From Tepidimonas aquatica (GTDB lineage Bacteria > Pseudomonadota > Gammaproteobacteria > Burkholderiales > Burkholderiaceae_C): a stretch of 43,424 nt of DNA. The notes under the pieces were generated by a model. The model made no database searches. It saw nothing but the letters and a program-made list of their open reading frames with translations, and was not told the origin of the DNA. Position numbers and translations under genes: made by a program. Location of the stretch: contig NZ_VJNA01000022.1 of the NCBI RefSeq assembly GCF_007556585.1, positions 1-43,424 on the forward strand, read 5' to 3'. Each line of letters opens with the position of its first letter. The first letter of the stretch is position 1. Below, one piece after another: positions 16,291 to 29,000 of this stretch.

Positions 16291-16342
16291 TTGGGCACTG
16301 AGACCTGTCGTCAAATTTTCGTGCGTTGCCTGGACGACCACA

Positions 16343-16384
16343 GGCTTCGGAGGCCGACACTCTATCCACTGAGCTACAGCCGCG
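16343..16384 (-). repeat. 42-bp direct repeat, copy 2 (orphan 5' half tRNA-Arg, att scar)
   Basis: An exact copy of the tRNA-Arg 5' half without the 3' half, so it cannot fold as a tRNA. The two copies start 94 bases apart, with 52 bases between them. A TAGAAT -10-like box (16401-16396, minus strand) lies just upstream of this orphan copy, which suggests that the orphan keeps the original promoter-proximal position and the intact gene was rebuilt downstream by an integration or excision event. Confidence 0.75.
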
Positions 16385-16511
16385 CGAGGACGCCGATTCT
16401 AGCAGCCGCGCGCCGGGTACGGGTTATCGCCTCTTATAATTCGTCTGTTTTCACCAAGGTGGCGCATGCGCAGTGCGTGCGCCTTCGCAGATGCCGCTTC
16501 GAAGGGACAGC

Positions 16512-17021
16512 ATGAGCGACCACGCCCACGACAGCCACACCGGCCCGATCCACACCCCCAAACAACTGTGGTGGACGGCGATTTTCGCCTTCGTCGTCCC
16601 GGTGGTCTTGATCATGGGCCTGGTGGCCTACGTGACGCGTAGCCCCAAGCCCCAGGCCGGCGTGGCCAACCCGGAGTTGGCGGTGGCGCAGCGTATCCAA
16701 AAGGTCGGCAGCGTCGAGCTGCGTGACGCCAACCGTCCACTGGCCGCTGGCGAAGACGTGTTCAAGGCTCAATGTGCAGCCTGCCACGCCGCAGGGCTGG
16801 TGGGTGCGCCCAAGCTCGGCGACAAGGCCGCATGGGCACCGCGCATCGCACAGGGTTTTGACACGCTGGTGCAGTCGGCGCTGAAGGGCAAAGGCGCCAT
16901 GGGCGCGCAAGGCGGCGGCGCGATTCGTGACCTGGAAATCGCGCGCGCGGTGGCCTACATGGCCAATGCGGCGGGCGCCAACTTCCCCGAGCCGCAGGCC
17001 CCGGCTGACGAGAAAAAGTAA
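16512..17021 (+). CDS. membrane-anchored c-type cytochrome (cytochrome c5 family)
   Basis: A 169-residue protein with a His-rich cytoplasmic head, one membrane segment (about 20-42, WWTAIFAFVVPVVLIMGLVA) and a periplasmic haem domain. The haem-binding site is C88-A-A-C91-H92 and the likely sixth ligand is M130 in GKGAMGAQGG. The size and the GLVGAPKLGD-AAWAPRIAQG pattern fit the cytochrome c5/CycB-type proteins that carry electrons to terminal oxidases. I start at the ATG at 16512, behind a GAAGGGACAGC site. A TATAAT box at 16435-16440 may be its -10 element, but no -35 match is obvious. aroQ follows after 8 bases. Confidence 0.88.
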   Translation: MSDHAHDSHTGPIHTPKQLWWTAIFAFVVPVVLIMGLVAYVTRSPKPQAGVANPELAVAQRIQKVGSVELRDANRPLAAGEDVFKAQCAACHAAGLVGAPKLGDKAAWAPRIAQGFDTLVQSALKGKGAMGAQGGGAIRDLEIARAVAYMANAAGANFPEPQAPADEKK

Positions 17022-17029
17022 CCCCTGCC

Positions 17030-17539
17030 GTGGCCAACGACCTTGTGACGGCGGCACCCGCCCCCGCATCGGCGCGGGTGTTGGTGCTCAACGGCCCCAA
17101 CCTCAACTTGCTCGGCACGCGTGAGCCGGGTATCTACGGCGCGCTGACGTTGGCCGACTTGGAACAACGCTGCCGCCAACACGGCGCCGCGCTGGGCTTG
17201 CAGGTCGAGTGTTTCCAGAGCAACCACGAGGGCGCGCTGATCGACCAGATTCACGCGTGGGGAGCGCTGCATCGGCAGGGGCAGGCCCTCGGCGTCGTGT
17301 TCAACCCTGGCGCGTACACCCACACCTCGATCGCGCTGCACGACGCCATCAAGGGCGTCGAGCCACTGCCCGTCATCGAGGTGCATATCTCCAACGTGCA
17401 CGCGCGCGAGTCGTTTCGCCACCACTCGTGGATCGCGCCGGTGGCCGCCGGCAGCATCATCGGCTTTGGCCCGGACGGCTACCTGATGGCGTTGGACGCG
17501 CTGGCGCGCCGCGCCGCCGGGCTGGGCACGAAGCCGTAA
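17030..17539 (+). CDS. aroQ: 3-dehydroquinate dehydratase, type II
   Basis: This catalyses dehydration of 3-dehydroquinate to 3-dehydroshikimate, the third step of the shikimate pathway, in the cytoplasm. It is 169 residues long, slightly over the usual 145-150 because of a short N-terminal extension. Type II landmarks are NGPNLNLLGTREPGIYG with R31 and Y36 (the base), FNPGAYTHTS with N92, and EVHISN with H119. The start codon is GTG at 17030; an alternative start further in would remove the Ala-rich head and keep all the catalytic residues. Family members form dodecamers. Confidence 0.93.
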   Translation: MANDLVTAAPAPASARVLVLNGPNLNLLGTREPGIYGALTLADLEQRCRQHGAALGLQVECFQSNHEGALIDQIHAWGALHRQGQALGVVFNPGAYTHTSIALHDAIKGVEPLPVIEVHISNVHARESFRHHSWIAPVAAGSIIGFGPDGYLMALDALARRAAGLGTKP

Positions 17540-18057
17540 CGCTCGGGCAGCGTCGCGCTGCGCACGTCGACCAGCGGCCAGCGGTGCTGCTCCAGCAGCT
17601 GTGCCGCCTGCGCGACATCCTGGCTGTGCACCACCCCGACGCCCAACGGCGTGACCAGGTACAGCCAGCCACGCTCATCCACCAGGGCCTCTTGCGCATC
17701 GGTGGGCTGTCCGGTGTGGCTGACGACGCCCCCGTCGGGCTGCAGCCGCCAGACCCACGGCGTGCACGCCAGCTCCACATAGACCCGCTGCGGCCCGTTC
17801 TGGAAATACCACTGCCCTTCGTCATCGCAGGTGTAGTTGCGGCCGATGAACGCGATCAGGCCGGCGTGTCGCAGCTCGCTGCCGCGGCTGGCCGCGTGGG
17901 CGCCGGGTCCGGCAAAAGGCCCCGCAGCCTGCGCAGCGGCGTCGCGCATCCACCAGCGTCCCCGTTCGTCCAACCCTAGCCAGCCGTAGCAATGCGGCAC
18001 GTTGGGCCATTTGGCCATGGCGGCTTTGACGATGTCGTCCATCTCGGTCACCCTCAT
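17479..18057 (-). CDS. conserved betaproteobacterial protein (possibly DUF2946 family)
   Basis: A 192-residue soluble protein. The N-terminal half is strongly patterned (MDDIVKAAMAKWPNVPHCYGWLG, cut here to its first part, then GRWWMRD, LIAFIGRNYTCDDEGQWYFQ and NGPQRVYVEL) and I recall the same pattern from many Burkholderiales genomes under a DUF name, probably DUF2946; that label is uncertain. No catalytic motif is visible. The start at 18057 overlaps the stop of the upstream hydrolase gene (ATGA); MDDIV at 18042 is an alternative start. Its 3' end overlaps the end of aroQ on the other strand by 61 bases. Confidence 0.65.
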   Translation of the reverse strand: MRVTEMDDIVKAAMAKWPNVPHCYGWLGLDERGRWWMRDAAAQAAGPFAGPGAHAASRGSELRHAGLIAFIGRNYTCDDEGQWYFQNGPQRVYVELACTPWVWRLQPDGGVVSHTGQPTDAQEALVDERGWLYLVTPLGVGVVHSQDVAQAAQLLEQHRWPLVDVRSATLPERYGFVPSPAARRASASNAIR

Positions 18058-19079
18058 CGTTCACCGGCGCCGCTGGCCGCTTGCAGCCAGCGCAGCACAT
18101 GCTCCCACACGCTCCAGACCTGGCCACGCACGTCACCAGGGTGGCGGCGCTGGGCAAACCCCGCGTGCCCGCCGTGCGTGGGTTGCCACAGCCGTACCCA
18201 CGGCCCGACCTCCCCCGCGCGTGGCAGGCTTGACGCTGGCACGAAGGGGTCGTTGCGCGCGTTGAGCACCAGCGTCGGTACCTGGATACGCGGCAACTGG
18301 GGCTTGCTGGAAGCGCGCTGCCAATAATCGTCCACACCGGCAAAGCCGTGCAACGGTGCCGTGAAGGCGTCGTCGAATTCGCGCAGCGTGTGCGCTGTCA
18401 CGGCGCGGCGCACCTCCATCACCCCAGGGTGTCGGCGTGCCAAGGCACGGGCCTTGGCACGCATCGTACGCAAAAAGTGCCGCGCGTACAGCCACCGGTT
18501 CAAACCGCGGTCGATGGCCGCCCCGGCCGCCATCAGGTCCAGCGGCGCCGACACCGCCGCGGCAGCCTGCACCCGCGCACCCGCGTGTGCGCCCTGCTCC
18601 TCAAGCCAGCGCAGCAACGCGTTGCCGCCCAGCGAAACACCCACCGCCCACAACGGCAACGCCGGCGCCAGCGCGGCGGCGCGGGCCAGCATCCAGTCGA
18701 TTTCGGCGTGGTCGCCGCTGTGGTAGGCGCGCGGCGCCCGGTTGGGTTCGCCGGAGCAGCCCCGAAAGTGCGGCACCACCACACCCCAGCCCCGCTGCAG
18801 CGCCACCCACGCCAGCGCCTGCGCGTAATGGCTGCGTGACGAACCCTCCAGGCCGTGAAAGAGCACGACCAGGCCCTGCGGCACCGGCGGCAGCAGCGTG
18901 TCGGCATCGACAAAATCGCCATCCGGCGTGGTCCAACGCTGGTGCTGCCACGCCGGCAGGGGCGCCGGTGTGCGGCGCGCCCAAAAAGCCGCGGCCACCG
19001 TTTGCCGGTGGCCGCCACGTTGCCACGCCGGCGGGCGTGGCCATTCATCGGGTAGGCATGGTGCCGGGGGCAGCACCAT
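18054..19079 (-). CDS. alpha/beta hydrolase, YheT-like
   Basis: A 341-residue hydrolase of the YheT/UPF0017 group. The fold landmarks are the oxyanion segment VVLFHGLEGSSRSHY, the nucleophile elbow GVSLGGNALLRWL with the catalytic Ser in GVSLGG, an acid in NARNDPFVP and the histidine in THGGHAGF. PHFRGCSGEPNRAPRAYHSGD is typical of this subfamily (given here to its first 20 residues or fewer: PHFRGCSGEPNRAPRAYH). The substrate is unknown; members act on esters. It starts 7 bases after the atpC stop on the same strand and may be reached by read-through from the ATP synthase operon, and it is coupled to the next gene by an ATGA overlap. Confidence 0.85.
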   Translation of the reverse strand: MVLPPAPCLPDEWPRPPAWQRGGHRQTVAAAFWARRTPAPLPAWQHQRWTTPDGDFVDADTLLPPVPQGLVVLFHGLEGSSRSHYAQALAWVALQRGWGVVVPHFRGCSGEPNRAPRAYHSGDHAEIDWMLARAAALAPALPLWAVGVSLGGNALLRWLEEQGAHAGARVQAAAAVSAPLDLMAAGAAIDRGLNRWLYARHFLRTMRAKARALARRHPGVMEVRRAVTAHTLREFDDAFTAPLHGFAGVDDYWQRASSKPQLPRIQVPTLVLNARNDPFVPASSLPRAGEVGPWVRLWQPTHGGHAGFAQRRHPGDVRGQVWSVWEHVLRWLQAASGAGER

Positions 19080-19086
19080 GGCCACG

Positions 19087-19503
19087 TCAGCGTTTTTGCC
19101 GGAAGCGACGCAGCGCCGCGATCTGCGCCGCCATGATGGCCAGCTCCGACTGCGCCTTGGCCAAATCAATGTCGCTCTTGGCGTTTTTCAGCGCCTCTTC
19201 GGCGGCTTTGCGCGCTTCGTTGGCCTTGGCCTCGTCGAGGTCCTTGCCACGGATCGCGGTGTCGGACAACACCGTAACCACCTTGGGCTGCACCTCCAGG
19301 ATGCCGCCGGCGACGAAGACGAACTCCTCTTCGCCGTCGGCCTTCTCGATGCGCACCGCGCCGGGCTTGATGCGCGTGATCAGCGGCACGTGGCCGGGCA
19401 GAATGCCCAGCTCGCCCGCTTCGCCCGGCAGGGCCACGAACCGGGCTGGACCGCTGAAGATCGACTCTTCGGCGCTGACCACTTCGACCTGTATCGTTTG
19501 CAT
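19087..19503 (-). CDS. atpC: F1Fo ATP synthase subunit epsilon
   Basis: The epsilon subunit, 138 residues, the regulatory part of the central stalk. The N-terminal beta-sandwich reads [20 protein letters not shown], then [17 protein letters not shown]; the C-terminal helical hairpin begins around [15 protein letters not shown] and ends RRFRQKR. It is the last gene of the ATP synthase operon, 93 bases after atpD. Confidence 0.97.
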   Translation of the reverse strand: MQTIQVEVVSAEESIFSGPARFVALPGEAGELGILPGHVPLITRIKPGAVRIEKADGEEEFVFVAGGILEVQPKVVTVLSDTAIRGKDLDEAKANEARKAAEEALKNAKSDIDLAKAQSELAIMAAQIAALRRFRQKR

Positions 19504-19596
19504 CGCGACTCCTTCGTCTCTCGTCCAACGGGGCGGCGGTGCGCGGCATGGCCGCGCGTCTCACCGCCCCTGCGATCGCCCCGTAGGGTGGTCGCC

Positions 19597-21009
<1,413 letters not shown>

Positions 21010-21053
21010 TCAAACCTTGTTCGATTGCGAAGATGACGGGAACCGGGGTGGCG

Positions 21054-21923
21054 TCACACCGCCGCCGCACCGGCGACGATTTCGGACAGTTCCTTGGTGA
21101 TGCTGGCCTGCCGCGTCTTGTTGTAGACCAGCTTGAGCTCGTTGATCAGGTTGCCGGCGTTGTCGGTGGCGGCCTTCATCGCCACCATACGCGCCGACTG
21201 CTCCGAGGCCATGTTCTCGGCCACCGCCTGGTACACCAGTGCCTCCACGTAGCGCACCAGCAGCTCGTCGATCACCGTGGGCGCGTCGGGTTCGTAGATG
21301 TAGTCCCAGTCGTAGCCCGGCGCGCCGCTGTCGAGCTCCTTGGCCGACAGTGGCAGCAACTGCTGCACCACGGGTTCTTGCTTCATCGTGTTGATGAAGC
21401 GCGTGTAGCACAGGTACACCGCGCTGAGCTTGCCTTCGGCGTAGGCATCCAGCAGCACCTTGACCGGGCCGATCAGGCGCTCCAGGTGCGGCGTGTCGCC
21501 CAGACCGGTGACGTGCGACACCACCTTGGCGCCAATGCGGTTGAGAAACCCCAGCCCCTTGTTGCCAATGGCCACCACCTGCGCCGTCTTGCCCTGCGAC
21601 TGCAGCTCGCGCAGCTGGTTGGTCACCGCGCGCAGCAGGTTGGTGTTGAGGCCGCCGCACAGGCCCTTGTCGGTGGTGACCACGATCATGCCGGCCACGG
21701 GGGCGTCGGCATGTTCGACCATGAACGGGTGCACGTACTCCGGGTTGGCGCGGCTCAGGTTGCCGGCGATCTGGCGCACCTTGTCCGCGTACGGACGCGC
21801 CTGCCGCATGCGCTCCTGCGCCTTGCGCATCTTGGAGGCGGCCACCATTTCCATGGCTTTGGTGATCTTTTTGGTGTTTTCCACCGACTTGATCTTGCCG
21901 CGTATTTCCTTGCCTGCTGCCAT
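21054..21923 (-). CDS. atpG: F1Fo ATP synthase subunit gamma
   Basis: The gamma subunit, 289 residues, the rotating central shaft. The N-terminal coiled coil reads [20 protein letters not shown] and continues [16 protein letters not shown]; the C-terminal helix ends [32 protein letters not shown] is the usual Rossmann-like core motif. It lies 43 bases after atpA and 47 before atpD. Confidence 0.98.
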   Translation of the reverse strand: MAAGKEIRGKIKSVENTKKITKAMEMVAASKMRKAQERMRQARPYADKVRQIAGNLSRANPEYVHPFMVEHADAPVAGMIVVTTDKGLCGGLNTNLLRAVTNQLRELQSQGKTAQVVAIGNKGLGFLNRIGAKVVSHVTGLGDTPHLERLIGPVKVLLDAYAEGKLSAVYLCYTRFINTMKQEPVVQQLLPLSAKELDSGAPGYDWDYIYEPDAPTVIDELLVRYVEALVYQAVAENMASEQSARMVAMKAATDNAGNLINELKLVYNKTRQASITKELSEIVAGAAAV

Positions 21924-21966
21924 CGCTGCTCCTATTGCCTGCGGGGGGCTTCGTGGACGGCGGTGC

Positions 21967-23523
<1,557 letters not shown>

Positions 23524-23571
23524 GACGCGTTCCTTTGCGCAATGTTGTCCGGCGGCGTTGCTCGGGCCTGT

Positions 23572-24102
23572 TCAGGCCGTCAGCGCCACACGCATTTGTT
23601 CCAGACGGGCCTTGACCGACGTGTCCAACACCTCGTCGCCCACCACCACGCGCACGCCGCCGATCAGCTCGGGGCGCACCTGCACCTGCAGCCGCAGCTG
23701 GCGGCCAAAACGCTTCTCCAGCACGGCCTTGAGCTCGTCGAGCTGCGCACCTTCGATCGGGTAAGCACTTTGCACCAGGGCATCGGCCACGCCCTGGCGC
23801 GCGTTGAGCAGCGCGCGGAACTGCCGCGCGATTTCCGGCAGCGCCACCAGGCGGTCGTTGTCGATGACGACGCGCAGAAAGTTTTGGCCTTGCTCGGGCA
23901 GCGGCTTTTTGAGCACGCCGGTGATGACGTCGTACACCTGCTGCGCGCTCACCTTGGGGTCGGCGGCGAACGCCAGCAGCTGCTCGTGCGCGGCCACGGC
24001 GGCCAGCGCATCGAGCCATTGGGCCGCAGCGGCCGCCTGGTCACCGGCGGCCTTGAACAGCGCCTCGGCGTAGGGTCGTGCAATGGTGGCGAGTTCTGCC
24101 AT
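23572..24102 (-). CDS. atpH: F1Fo ATP synthase subunit delta
   Basis: The delta subunit, 176 residues, which joins the peripheral stalk to the top of F1. The N-terminal helical bundle starts [19 protein letters not shown], and the C-terminal part has the family pattern [20 protein letters not shown]. It sits in the normal place between atpF and atpA. Confidence 0.97.
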   Translation of the reverse strand: MAELATIARPYAEALFKAAGDQAAAAAQWLDALAAVAAHEQLLAFAADPKVSAQQVYDVITGVLKKPLPEQGQNFLRVVIDNDRLVALPEIARQFRALLNARQGVADALVQSAYPIEGAQLDELKAVLEKRFGRQLRLQVQVRPELIGGVRVVVGDEVLDTSVKARLEQMRVALTA

Positions 24103-24140
24103 GGTTCAACCTCAGGGGCGCGGTGGACGCGCGGGGCGCA

Positions 24141-24611
24141 TCACAGTTCGGTCTTGAGCCGCTGCAGCAGCTCGGCGTGGGCACGGGCATCGACCTCGCG
24201 GCGCAGGATCTGCTCGGCGCCTTTGACGGCCAGCACCGCCACTTGCTCGCGCAGCGCTTCGCGCGCCTGCACGGCCTGCTGTTCGGCTTCGGCCTTGGCC
24301 GCCGCAACGATCTTGGCCGCTTCTTCGGCCGCACGCGCCTTGGCTTCTTCGATCAGCGCGTGGGCGCGACGCTCGGCGTCGGCCAGCCGCGCCGCGGCTT
24401 CGTTGCGCGATTGCGCCAGCGTATCTTCGATGCGCTTGTTGGCCACGGCCAGCTCGGTGCGAGCTTTTTCGGCGGCGGCCAAGCCTTCGGAAATCTTTTG
24501 CGCACGCTCATCCAGCGCCTTGGCGATGGGCGGCCACACGAACTTCATCGTGAACCACACCAGGATCGCGAAGACGATGGCCTGCGCAAAGAGGGTTGCA
24601 TTGATGTTCAT
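24141..24611 (-). CDS. atpF: F1Fo ATP synthase subunit b
   Basis: The b subunit of the peripheral stalk, 156 residues. The single membrane helix is at the N-terminus ([20 protein letters not shown]), followed by a long Ala/Glu/Lys-rich coiled coil (about 30-150) that dimerises. I start at the ATG at 24611, which gives the standard bacterial length; upstream in-frame codons would add an unsupported Arg/Pro-rich head. Confidence 0.97.
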   Translation of the reverse strand: MNINATLFAQAIVFAILVWFTMKFVWPPIAKALDERAQKISEGLAAAEKARTELAVANKRIEDTLAQSRNEAAARLADAERRAHALIEEAKARAAEEAAKIVAAAKAEAEQQAVQAREALREQVAVLAVKGAEQILRREVDARAHAELLQRLKTEL

Positions 24612-24727
24612 CGCAACGCCTTTCGGACGGGATGTGCGTAGACGGGGCAGCGTCGGGGAATGCCGGGTGACGCGGCGTGCGCCCGCCGCCTCGAGGGGCG
24701 GGCGCACCCTTCCTCACGTCGGGGCGA

Positions 24728-25021
<294 letters not shown>

Positions 25022-25900
25022 TCAGTGGGCGTCGTGCGCCTGACCCAGGTAGATCAGCGCCAGCATCATGAAGATGAACGCCTGCAGGGTGATCACGAGG
25101 ATGTGGAAGATGGCCCACACCGTGCCCGCGATCAGGTGTCCAACGAACAGCAGGCCGCCCGTGAGCGACAGCGCGGCGTAGCCACCGAGCAGCGCAATCA
25201 GCATGAAGACCAGCTCGCCCGCGAACATGTTGCCAAACAACCGCATGCCGTGGGAAACCGTCTTCGCCACGAACTCGATCATTTGCATCAGGAAGTTCAC
25301 CACCCCCAGCAGCAGCGCCCACAGCGGGTTGCGGCTGGTGCCAAACGGGGCCGTGACGAGCTCGTGCGCCCAGCCGCCCAAGCCCTTGATCTTGACGTTG
25401 TAGTACAGGCACATCAGCAGCACCGACACCGACAGCCCCAGCGTCGTCGACAGGTCGGCCGTCGGCACCACACGCAGGTAGGCGTGGTGCGGGTCGTGCC
25501 CCATCGCGGCGTAGATACCTTCCCAAATCTTCGGCAGCAGGTCCACCGGCAGCAGGTCCATCGCGTTCATGAAGAAAATCCACACGAACACCGTCAGCGC
25601 CATGGGCGCGATGACCTTGCGGCTTTGCGCGTTGTGGATCACACCCTTGGCCTGGGTTTCCACCAGCTCGACCAGGATTTCGACCGCCGCCTGGAAGCGA
25701 CCCGGCACGCCGGCCGTGGCACGGCGCGCGCCCAGCCACAGCAAAAACACCCCCAGCAGCCCCATCGCCACCGAAAAGATCACCGAGTCGATGTTGATGA
25801 CCGAAAAGTCGACGATGAAGTCCTGCTTGTGGTTGGTCAGGTGCGTCAGGTGATGCCGGATGTACTCACCGGCGGTCGGTCCGTGTCCTTCTGCTGCCAT
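25022..25900 (-). CDS. atpB: F1Fo ATP synthase subunit a
   Basis: The a subunit, 292 residues, which forms the two proton half-channels against the c-ring. The essential arginine is R220 in KTVSHGMRLFGNMFAGE. About five or six membrane helices are visible, with the usual PVDLLP and MNAMDLLP words in the first half and the C-terminal hydrophobic stretch ending IYLGQAHDAH. It lies 36 bases after atpI and 48 before atpE. Confidence 0.97.
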   Translation of the reverse strand: MAAEGHGPTAGEYIRHHLTHLTNHKQDFIVDFSVINIDSVIFSVAMGLLGVFLLWLGARRATAGVPGRFQAAVEILVELVETQAKGVIHNAQSRKVIAPMALTVFVWIFFMNAMDLLPVDLLPKIWEGIYAAMGHDPHHAYLRVVPTADLSTTLGLSVSVLLMCLYYNVKIKGLGGWAHELVTAPFGTSRNPLWALLLGVVNFLMQMIEFVAKTVSHGMRLFGNMFAGELVFMLIALLGGYAALSLTGGLLFVGHLIAGTVWAIFHILVITLQAFIFMMLALIYLGQAHDAH

Positions 25901-25936
25901 TTGCGTCCATCCAAATCCAAATTGACGTCGATCGTT

Positions 25937-26512
25937 TTAGCGGCCACCCGCCGACCACAAGGCCAGCGCATAGCCTTTGAGCACCACCACCAGCCCCACC
26001 AGCAGGGCCAGCCAGTTCACATCCGGCACCAGTCGCGGCGCCGCCACCAGCAGGGCCAGCGCCAGCAACAACTTGACGCCTTCCCACACCAGCCAGGCAC
26101 CCAAGGCCTGACGCGGCGGCCGCACGCGCGGCGCACGCCAGCGCGCACGCAACCCACCGGCCATGCCCCACGCCATCAGCGCCGCGGGCAACACGACACA
26201 CAAGCCGCCGTACGCCGCCGACAGCGCCAAGCCGGTGTGCTGCGGCCACCACAGCCACTGCGCCAGCGCCGCCAGCAGCGCCACCAGCCCCCACAAGCCC
26301 AGCTGCCACATGAGCGCCCGCCGCACCAGCGGCGTCGCGTGGCGCTGGCGCCAGCGCTCGGCCTCGGCGCGACTCAGCGACTTGAAATCGGCAGCGTCGC
26401 CCTCATCTGCATCGTCATCCCATGCGCGCCAACGCGTTGCCTTGGGCGCCGAAGAAGCCGACGCACAGGCGACGGCGGACTGGGAAGCCATTGTCGCGTG
26501 CTCCGTTGACAT
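25937..26512 (-). CDS. atpI: ATP synthase subunit I-like protein
   Basis: A 191-residue membrane protein, first gene of the ATP synthase operon and the normal position of atpI. After a hydrophilic head of about 65 residues there are four predicted membrane helices, starting LWGLVALLAALAQWLWW and ending LALLVGLVVVLKGYALAL. AtpI proteins assist c-ring assembly or Mg2+ handling. The family varies strongly and the call rests on position and topology. I start at 26512; MASQ at 26491 is an alternative. Confidence 0.85.
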   Translation of the reverse strand: MSTEHATMASQSAVACASASSAPKATRWRAWDDDADEGDAADFKSLSRAEAERWRQRHATPLVRRALMWQLGLWGLVALLAALAQWLWWPQHTGLALSAAYGGLCVVLPAALMAWGMAGGLRARWRAPRVRPPRQALGAWLVWEGVKLLLALALLVAAPRLVPDVNWLALLVGLVVVLKGYALALWSAGGR

Positions 26513-26572
26513 ACGCCTGACTGCTTTGAGGTGCGATCGCCACCGGCGACGCCACGCTGACAAAAGCTCTTT

Positions 26573-26601
26573 ATTATACGGACAAACCCCAGTACCGGAA
26601 A
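26573..26601 (-). promoter_or_regulatory. probable promoter of the atp operon
   Basis: On the minus strand a perfect TATAAT (26578-26573) lies about 60 bases upstream of the atpI start. A weak -35 match, TTTCCG, lies 17 bases further upstream (26601-26596). It sits in the 96-base gap shared with the divergent ybeD gene. Confidence 0.45.
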
Positions 26602-26608
26602 AGCCCCC

Positions 26609-26875
26609 ATGACCACCGCCGCTGAGCTGCTGACCTTTCCTTGCCGCTTCCCCATCAAGGTGATGGGCGCGCACGCCGACGGGTTCATCGACGCGATGGC
26701 GCACGTCGCGCGCGCCTTCGACCCCGGCTTCGACACCGCCAGCATCGAGGTGCGCACCAGCCGTGCGGGACGCTATGTGGGTCTGACGCTGACGGTGCAG
26801 GTGCACTCACGCGAGCAGCTCGACGAGCTGTACCGCACCCTGACCACCCACCCAATGGTCAGCGTGGTGCTGTGA
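26609..26875 (+). CDS. ybeD: DUF493 (YbeD/UPF0250) protein
   Basis: An 88-residue ACT-like small protein. The words [13 protein letters not shown] and [25 protein letters not shown] (first 20: [20 protein letters not shown]) and the ending VSVVL are family features. In many proteobacteria ybeD stands directly before lipB, as here, where it ends 2 bases before the lipB ATG; a role in lipoate metabolism has been suggested but is not established. Confidence 0.92.
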   Translation: MTTAAELLTFPCRFPIKVMGAHADGFIDAMAHVARAFDPGFDTASIEVRTSRAGRYVGLTLTVQVHSREQLDELYRTLTTHPMVSVVL

Positions 26876-26877
26876 CG

Positions 26878-27609
26878 ATGCGCATCGAACGCTTGGGGCG
26901 GGTGCCGTACCTGCCCACCTACGAGGCGATGCGCGCCTTCACGGAGGCGCGCATCGACACCACGCCAGACGAGCTGTGGCTGTGCGAGCACCCGCCGGTG
27001 TACACCCAGGGGTTGGCCGGCCGCCCCGAGCACGTGCTGGCGCCGGGCGACATCCCCGTGGTGGCCACCAACCGCGGCGGGCAGGTCACCTACCACGGCC
27101 CCGGGCAGGTGATCGCCTACCCGCTGCTGGATCTGCGCCGCGCCGGCCTGTACGTTAAAACCTACGTGCACCGGCTAGAGGAGGCCGTGCTGCGCACGCT
27201 GGCCGACTGGGGGGTCACCGGCCACCGGGTGGCGGGCGCCCCCGGCATCTACGTGCGGCTGGACGCGCCACACGACCACGCGGCACTGAGCGGACCACGG
27301 CCCGGCGGCGACCCGTTTGCTGGGCTGGGCAAGATCGCCGCGCTGGGCATCAAGGTGCACCGCCACTGCACCTACCACGGCGTGGCGCTCAACGTGGCGA
27401 TGGACCTGAGCCCCTTCGCGCGCATCAACCCTTGCGGTTACGCGGGGCTGCGCACCGTGGACCTTGCTACCATCGGCGTGGCCGCCGACCCGGCCGCAGT
27501 GCGCGAGGCGCTGGCCACCCACCTGTGTGCGCTGCTCGCGCCGTGCGACCCGCCGCGCCCCAACCGGGCGCCGCCCCCCAGGAATGCCGATGAACCCGAA
27601 CGCCGCTGA
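26878..27609 (+). CDS. lipB: octanoyltransferase LipB
   Basis: This moves octanoyl from acyl carrier protein to lipoate-dependent enzymes, the first step of lipoate synthesis. It is 243 residues long. Motifs are [12 protein letters not shown] (66-77), GKIAALGIK (151-159) with K152, and the acyl-accepting cysteine C186 in INPCGYAG. A loop between about 128 and 148 ([20 protein letters not shown]) is longer than in the Escherichia coli enzyme, and the tail after 225 is Pro/Arg rich. Its end overlaps the lipA start by 20 bases. Confidence 0.95.
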   Translation: MRIERLGRVPYLPTYEAMRAFTEARIDTTPDELWLCEHPPVYTQGLAGRPEHVLAPGDIPVVATNRGGQVTYHGPGQVIAYPLLDLRRAGLYVKTYVHRLEEAVLRTLADWGVTGHRVAGAPGIYVRLDAPHDHAALSGPRPGGDPFAGLGKIAALGIKVHRHCTYHGVALNVAMDLSPFARINPCGYAGLRTVDLATIGVAADPAAVREALATHLCALLAPCDPPRPNRAPPPRNADEPERR

Positions 27610-28558
27610 CACCGTCTACGACCCGACCATCAAGCAAAAGAGCGCCACCAAGACCGCGCGCATCCCGATCAAGGTCGAACCCGCACCGCTGCTGCGCAAG
27701 CCCGAATGGATCCGCGTCAAGGCCGGCAGTCCCAGCTCACGCTTTTACGAAATCAAAGACATCCTGCGTGCCAACAAGCTGGTCACGGTCTGCGAGGAAG
27801 CTTCCTGCCCCAACATCGGTGAGTGTTTTGGCAAGGGCACGGCCACCTTCATGATCATGGGCGACAAATGCACGCGGCGCTGCCCGTTTTGCGACGTCGG
27901 CCACGGCCGCCCCGACCCGCTGGACCCCGACGAGCCGGACAACCTGGCCAACACGATCGCCGCGCTCAAGCTGAAATACGTGGTCATCACCAGCGTGGAC
28001 CGCGACGACCTGCGCGACGGTGGCGCGGCCCACTTTGTCGCCTGCATCGAGCGCATCCGGCAGCGCTCGCCTGGCACGCGCATCGAGATCCTGACGCCGG
28101 ACTTCCGTGGCCGCGACGACCGCGCGTTGGACATCCTCAGCGCTGCGCCGCCCGATGTGATGAACCACAACCTGGAGACGGTGCCACGCCTGTACAAACA
28201 GGCCCGCCCCGGCTCGGACTACGCCTTCAGCCTGAACCTGTTGCGCAAGTTCAAGCAGCGCTTTCCCAACATCCCCACCAAGAGCGGGCTGATGGTGGGC
28301 CTGGGCGAGACGGACGACGAAATCCTGCAGGTGATGCGCGACCTGCGCGCGCACGGCGTGGACATGCTGACGATCGGCCAGTACCTAGCGCCCAGCCAAC
28401 ACCACCTGCCGGTGCGCCGCTATGTGGAGCCGGCCACCTTCGCGATGTTCGAGCGCGAGGCCTACGCCATGGGCTTCACCCACGCGGCGGTGGGGCCGCT
28501 GGTGCGCAGCAGCTACCACGCGGACCTGCAGGCCCACGCCGCTGGGGTGGCCGGCTGA
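27590..28558 (+). CDS. lipA: lipoyl synthase LipA
   Basis: A radical-SAM enzyme that inserts two sulfur atoms into protein-bound octanoyl groups. It is 322 residues long. The auxiliary cluster cysteines are C68, C73 and C79 in [12 protein letters not shown]; the radical-SAM cluster cysteines are C94, C98 and C101 in CTRRCPFC. The C-terminal serine ligand sits in VRSSYHAD. I chose the ATG at 27590 because an AGGA site lies 6 bases upstream; the ATG at 27584 is too close to that site. Confidence 0.97.
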   Translation: MNPNAADTVYDPTIKQKSATKTARIPIKVEPAPLLRKPEWIRVKAGSPSSRFYEIKDILRANKLVTVCEEASCPNIGECFGKGTATFMIMGDKCTRRCPFCDVGHGRPDPLDPDEPDNLANTIAALKLKYVVITSVDRDDLRDGGAAHFVACIERIRQRSPGTRIEILTPDFRGRDDRALDILSAAPPDVMNHNLETVPRLYKQARPGSDYAFSLNLLRKFKQRFPNIPTKSGLMVGLGETDDEILQVMRDLRAHGVDMLTIGQYLAPSQHHLPVRRYVEPATFAMFEREAYAMGFTHAAVGPLVRSSYHADLQAHAAGVAG

Positions 28559-28610
28559 ACGCCGGCCAGGCCCGCGGCCGCGCAAGCGCCGCGACCGACC
28601 GGACCCCGGG

Positions 28611-29000
28611 TCACGGCGTGCGCGGGCGCGTCTCGATGATGGTGACCTCGACGCGGCGGTTCTTGGCGCGCCCCTCGGGCGTGGCGTTGTCCGCCACTGG
28701 TTCACGCTCGCCTCGCCCCTCGGTGCGCACCTTGTCGGCGGGAATGCCTTTGCTGACCAGGTAAGCCTTGACGGCCTCGGCGCGGCGCAGCGACAAGCGC
28801 TCGTTGTACGCCTCGGAGCCAACGCTGTCGGTATGGCCCACCGCAATCGCCACCTCGAGGTTGGTGGCTTTGATCTTGGTCACCAGCTCGTCGAGCTTGG
28901 CCTTGCCATCGGCGCGCAACACCGCTTGGTCGAAGTCGAACAGCGCATCCGATTGGAACGTGAACTTTTGCGGCGCTGCCGGGGCCGGCGGCGCCGTCGT
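28611..29000 (-). pseudogene. ompA-like outer membrane protein, 5' truncated
   Basis: The minus strand encodes a complete OmpA C-terminal peptidoglycan-binding domain: FTFQSDALFDFDQAVLR, VGHTDSVGSEAYNERLSLRR, and NRRVEVTI near the end. Before it there is only a short Thr/Pro/Ala linker (TTTAPPAPAAPQ). The signal peptide and N-terminal domain that Burkholderiales OmpA proteins carry are missing, because beyond about 28981-29010 the DNA belongs to another gene on the other strand. A reading frame continues upstream to 29318, but its translation is only the antisense of that gene. Confidence 0.75.

Noticed and set aside
16343-16384. A second tRNA-Arg gene
   Set aside because: Only the 5' half to the anticodon loop is present; the T arm, the 3' acceptor strand and CCA are missing.
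28768-28980. N-terminal extension of the lapD-like frame into the ompA region
   Set aside because: It translates the antisense of the OmpA C-terminal domain and so is not part of the LapD protein.
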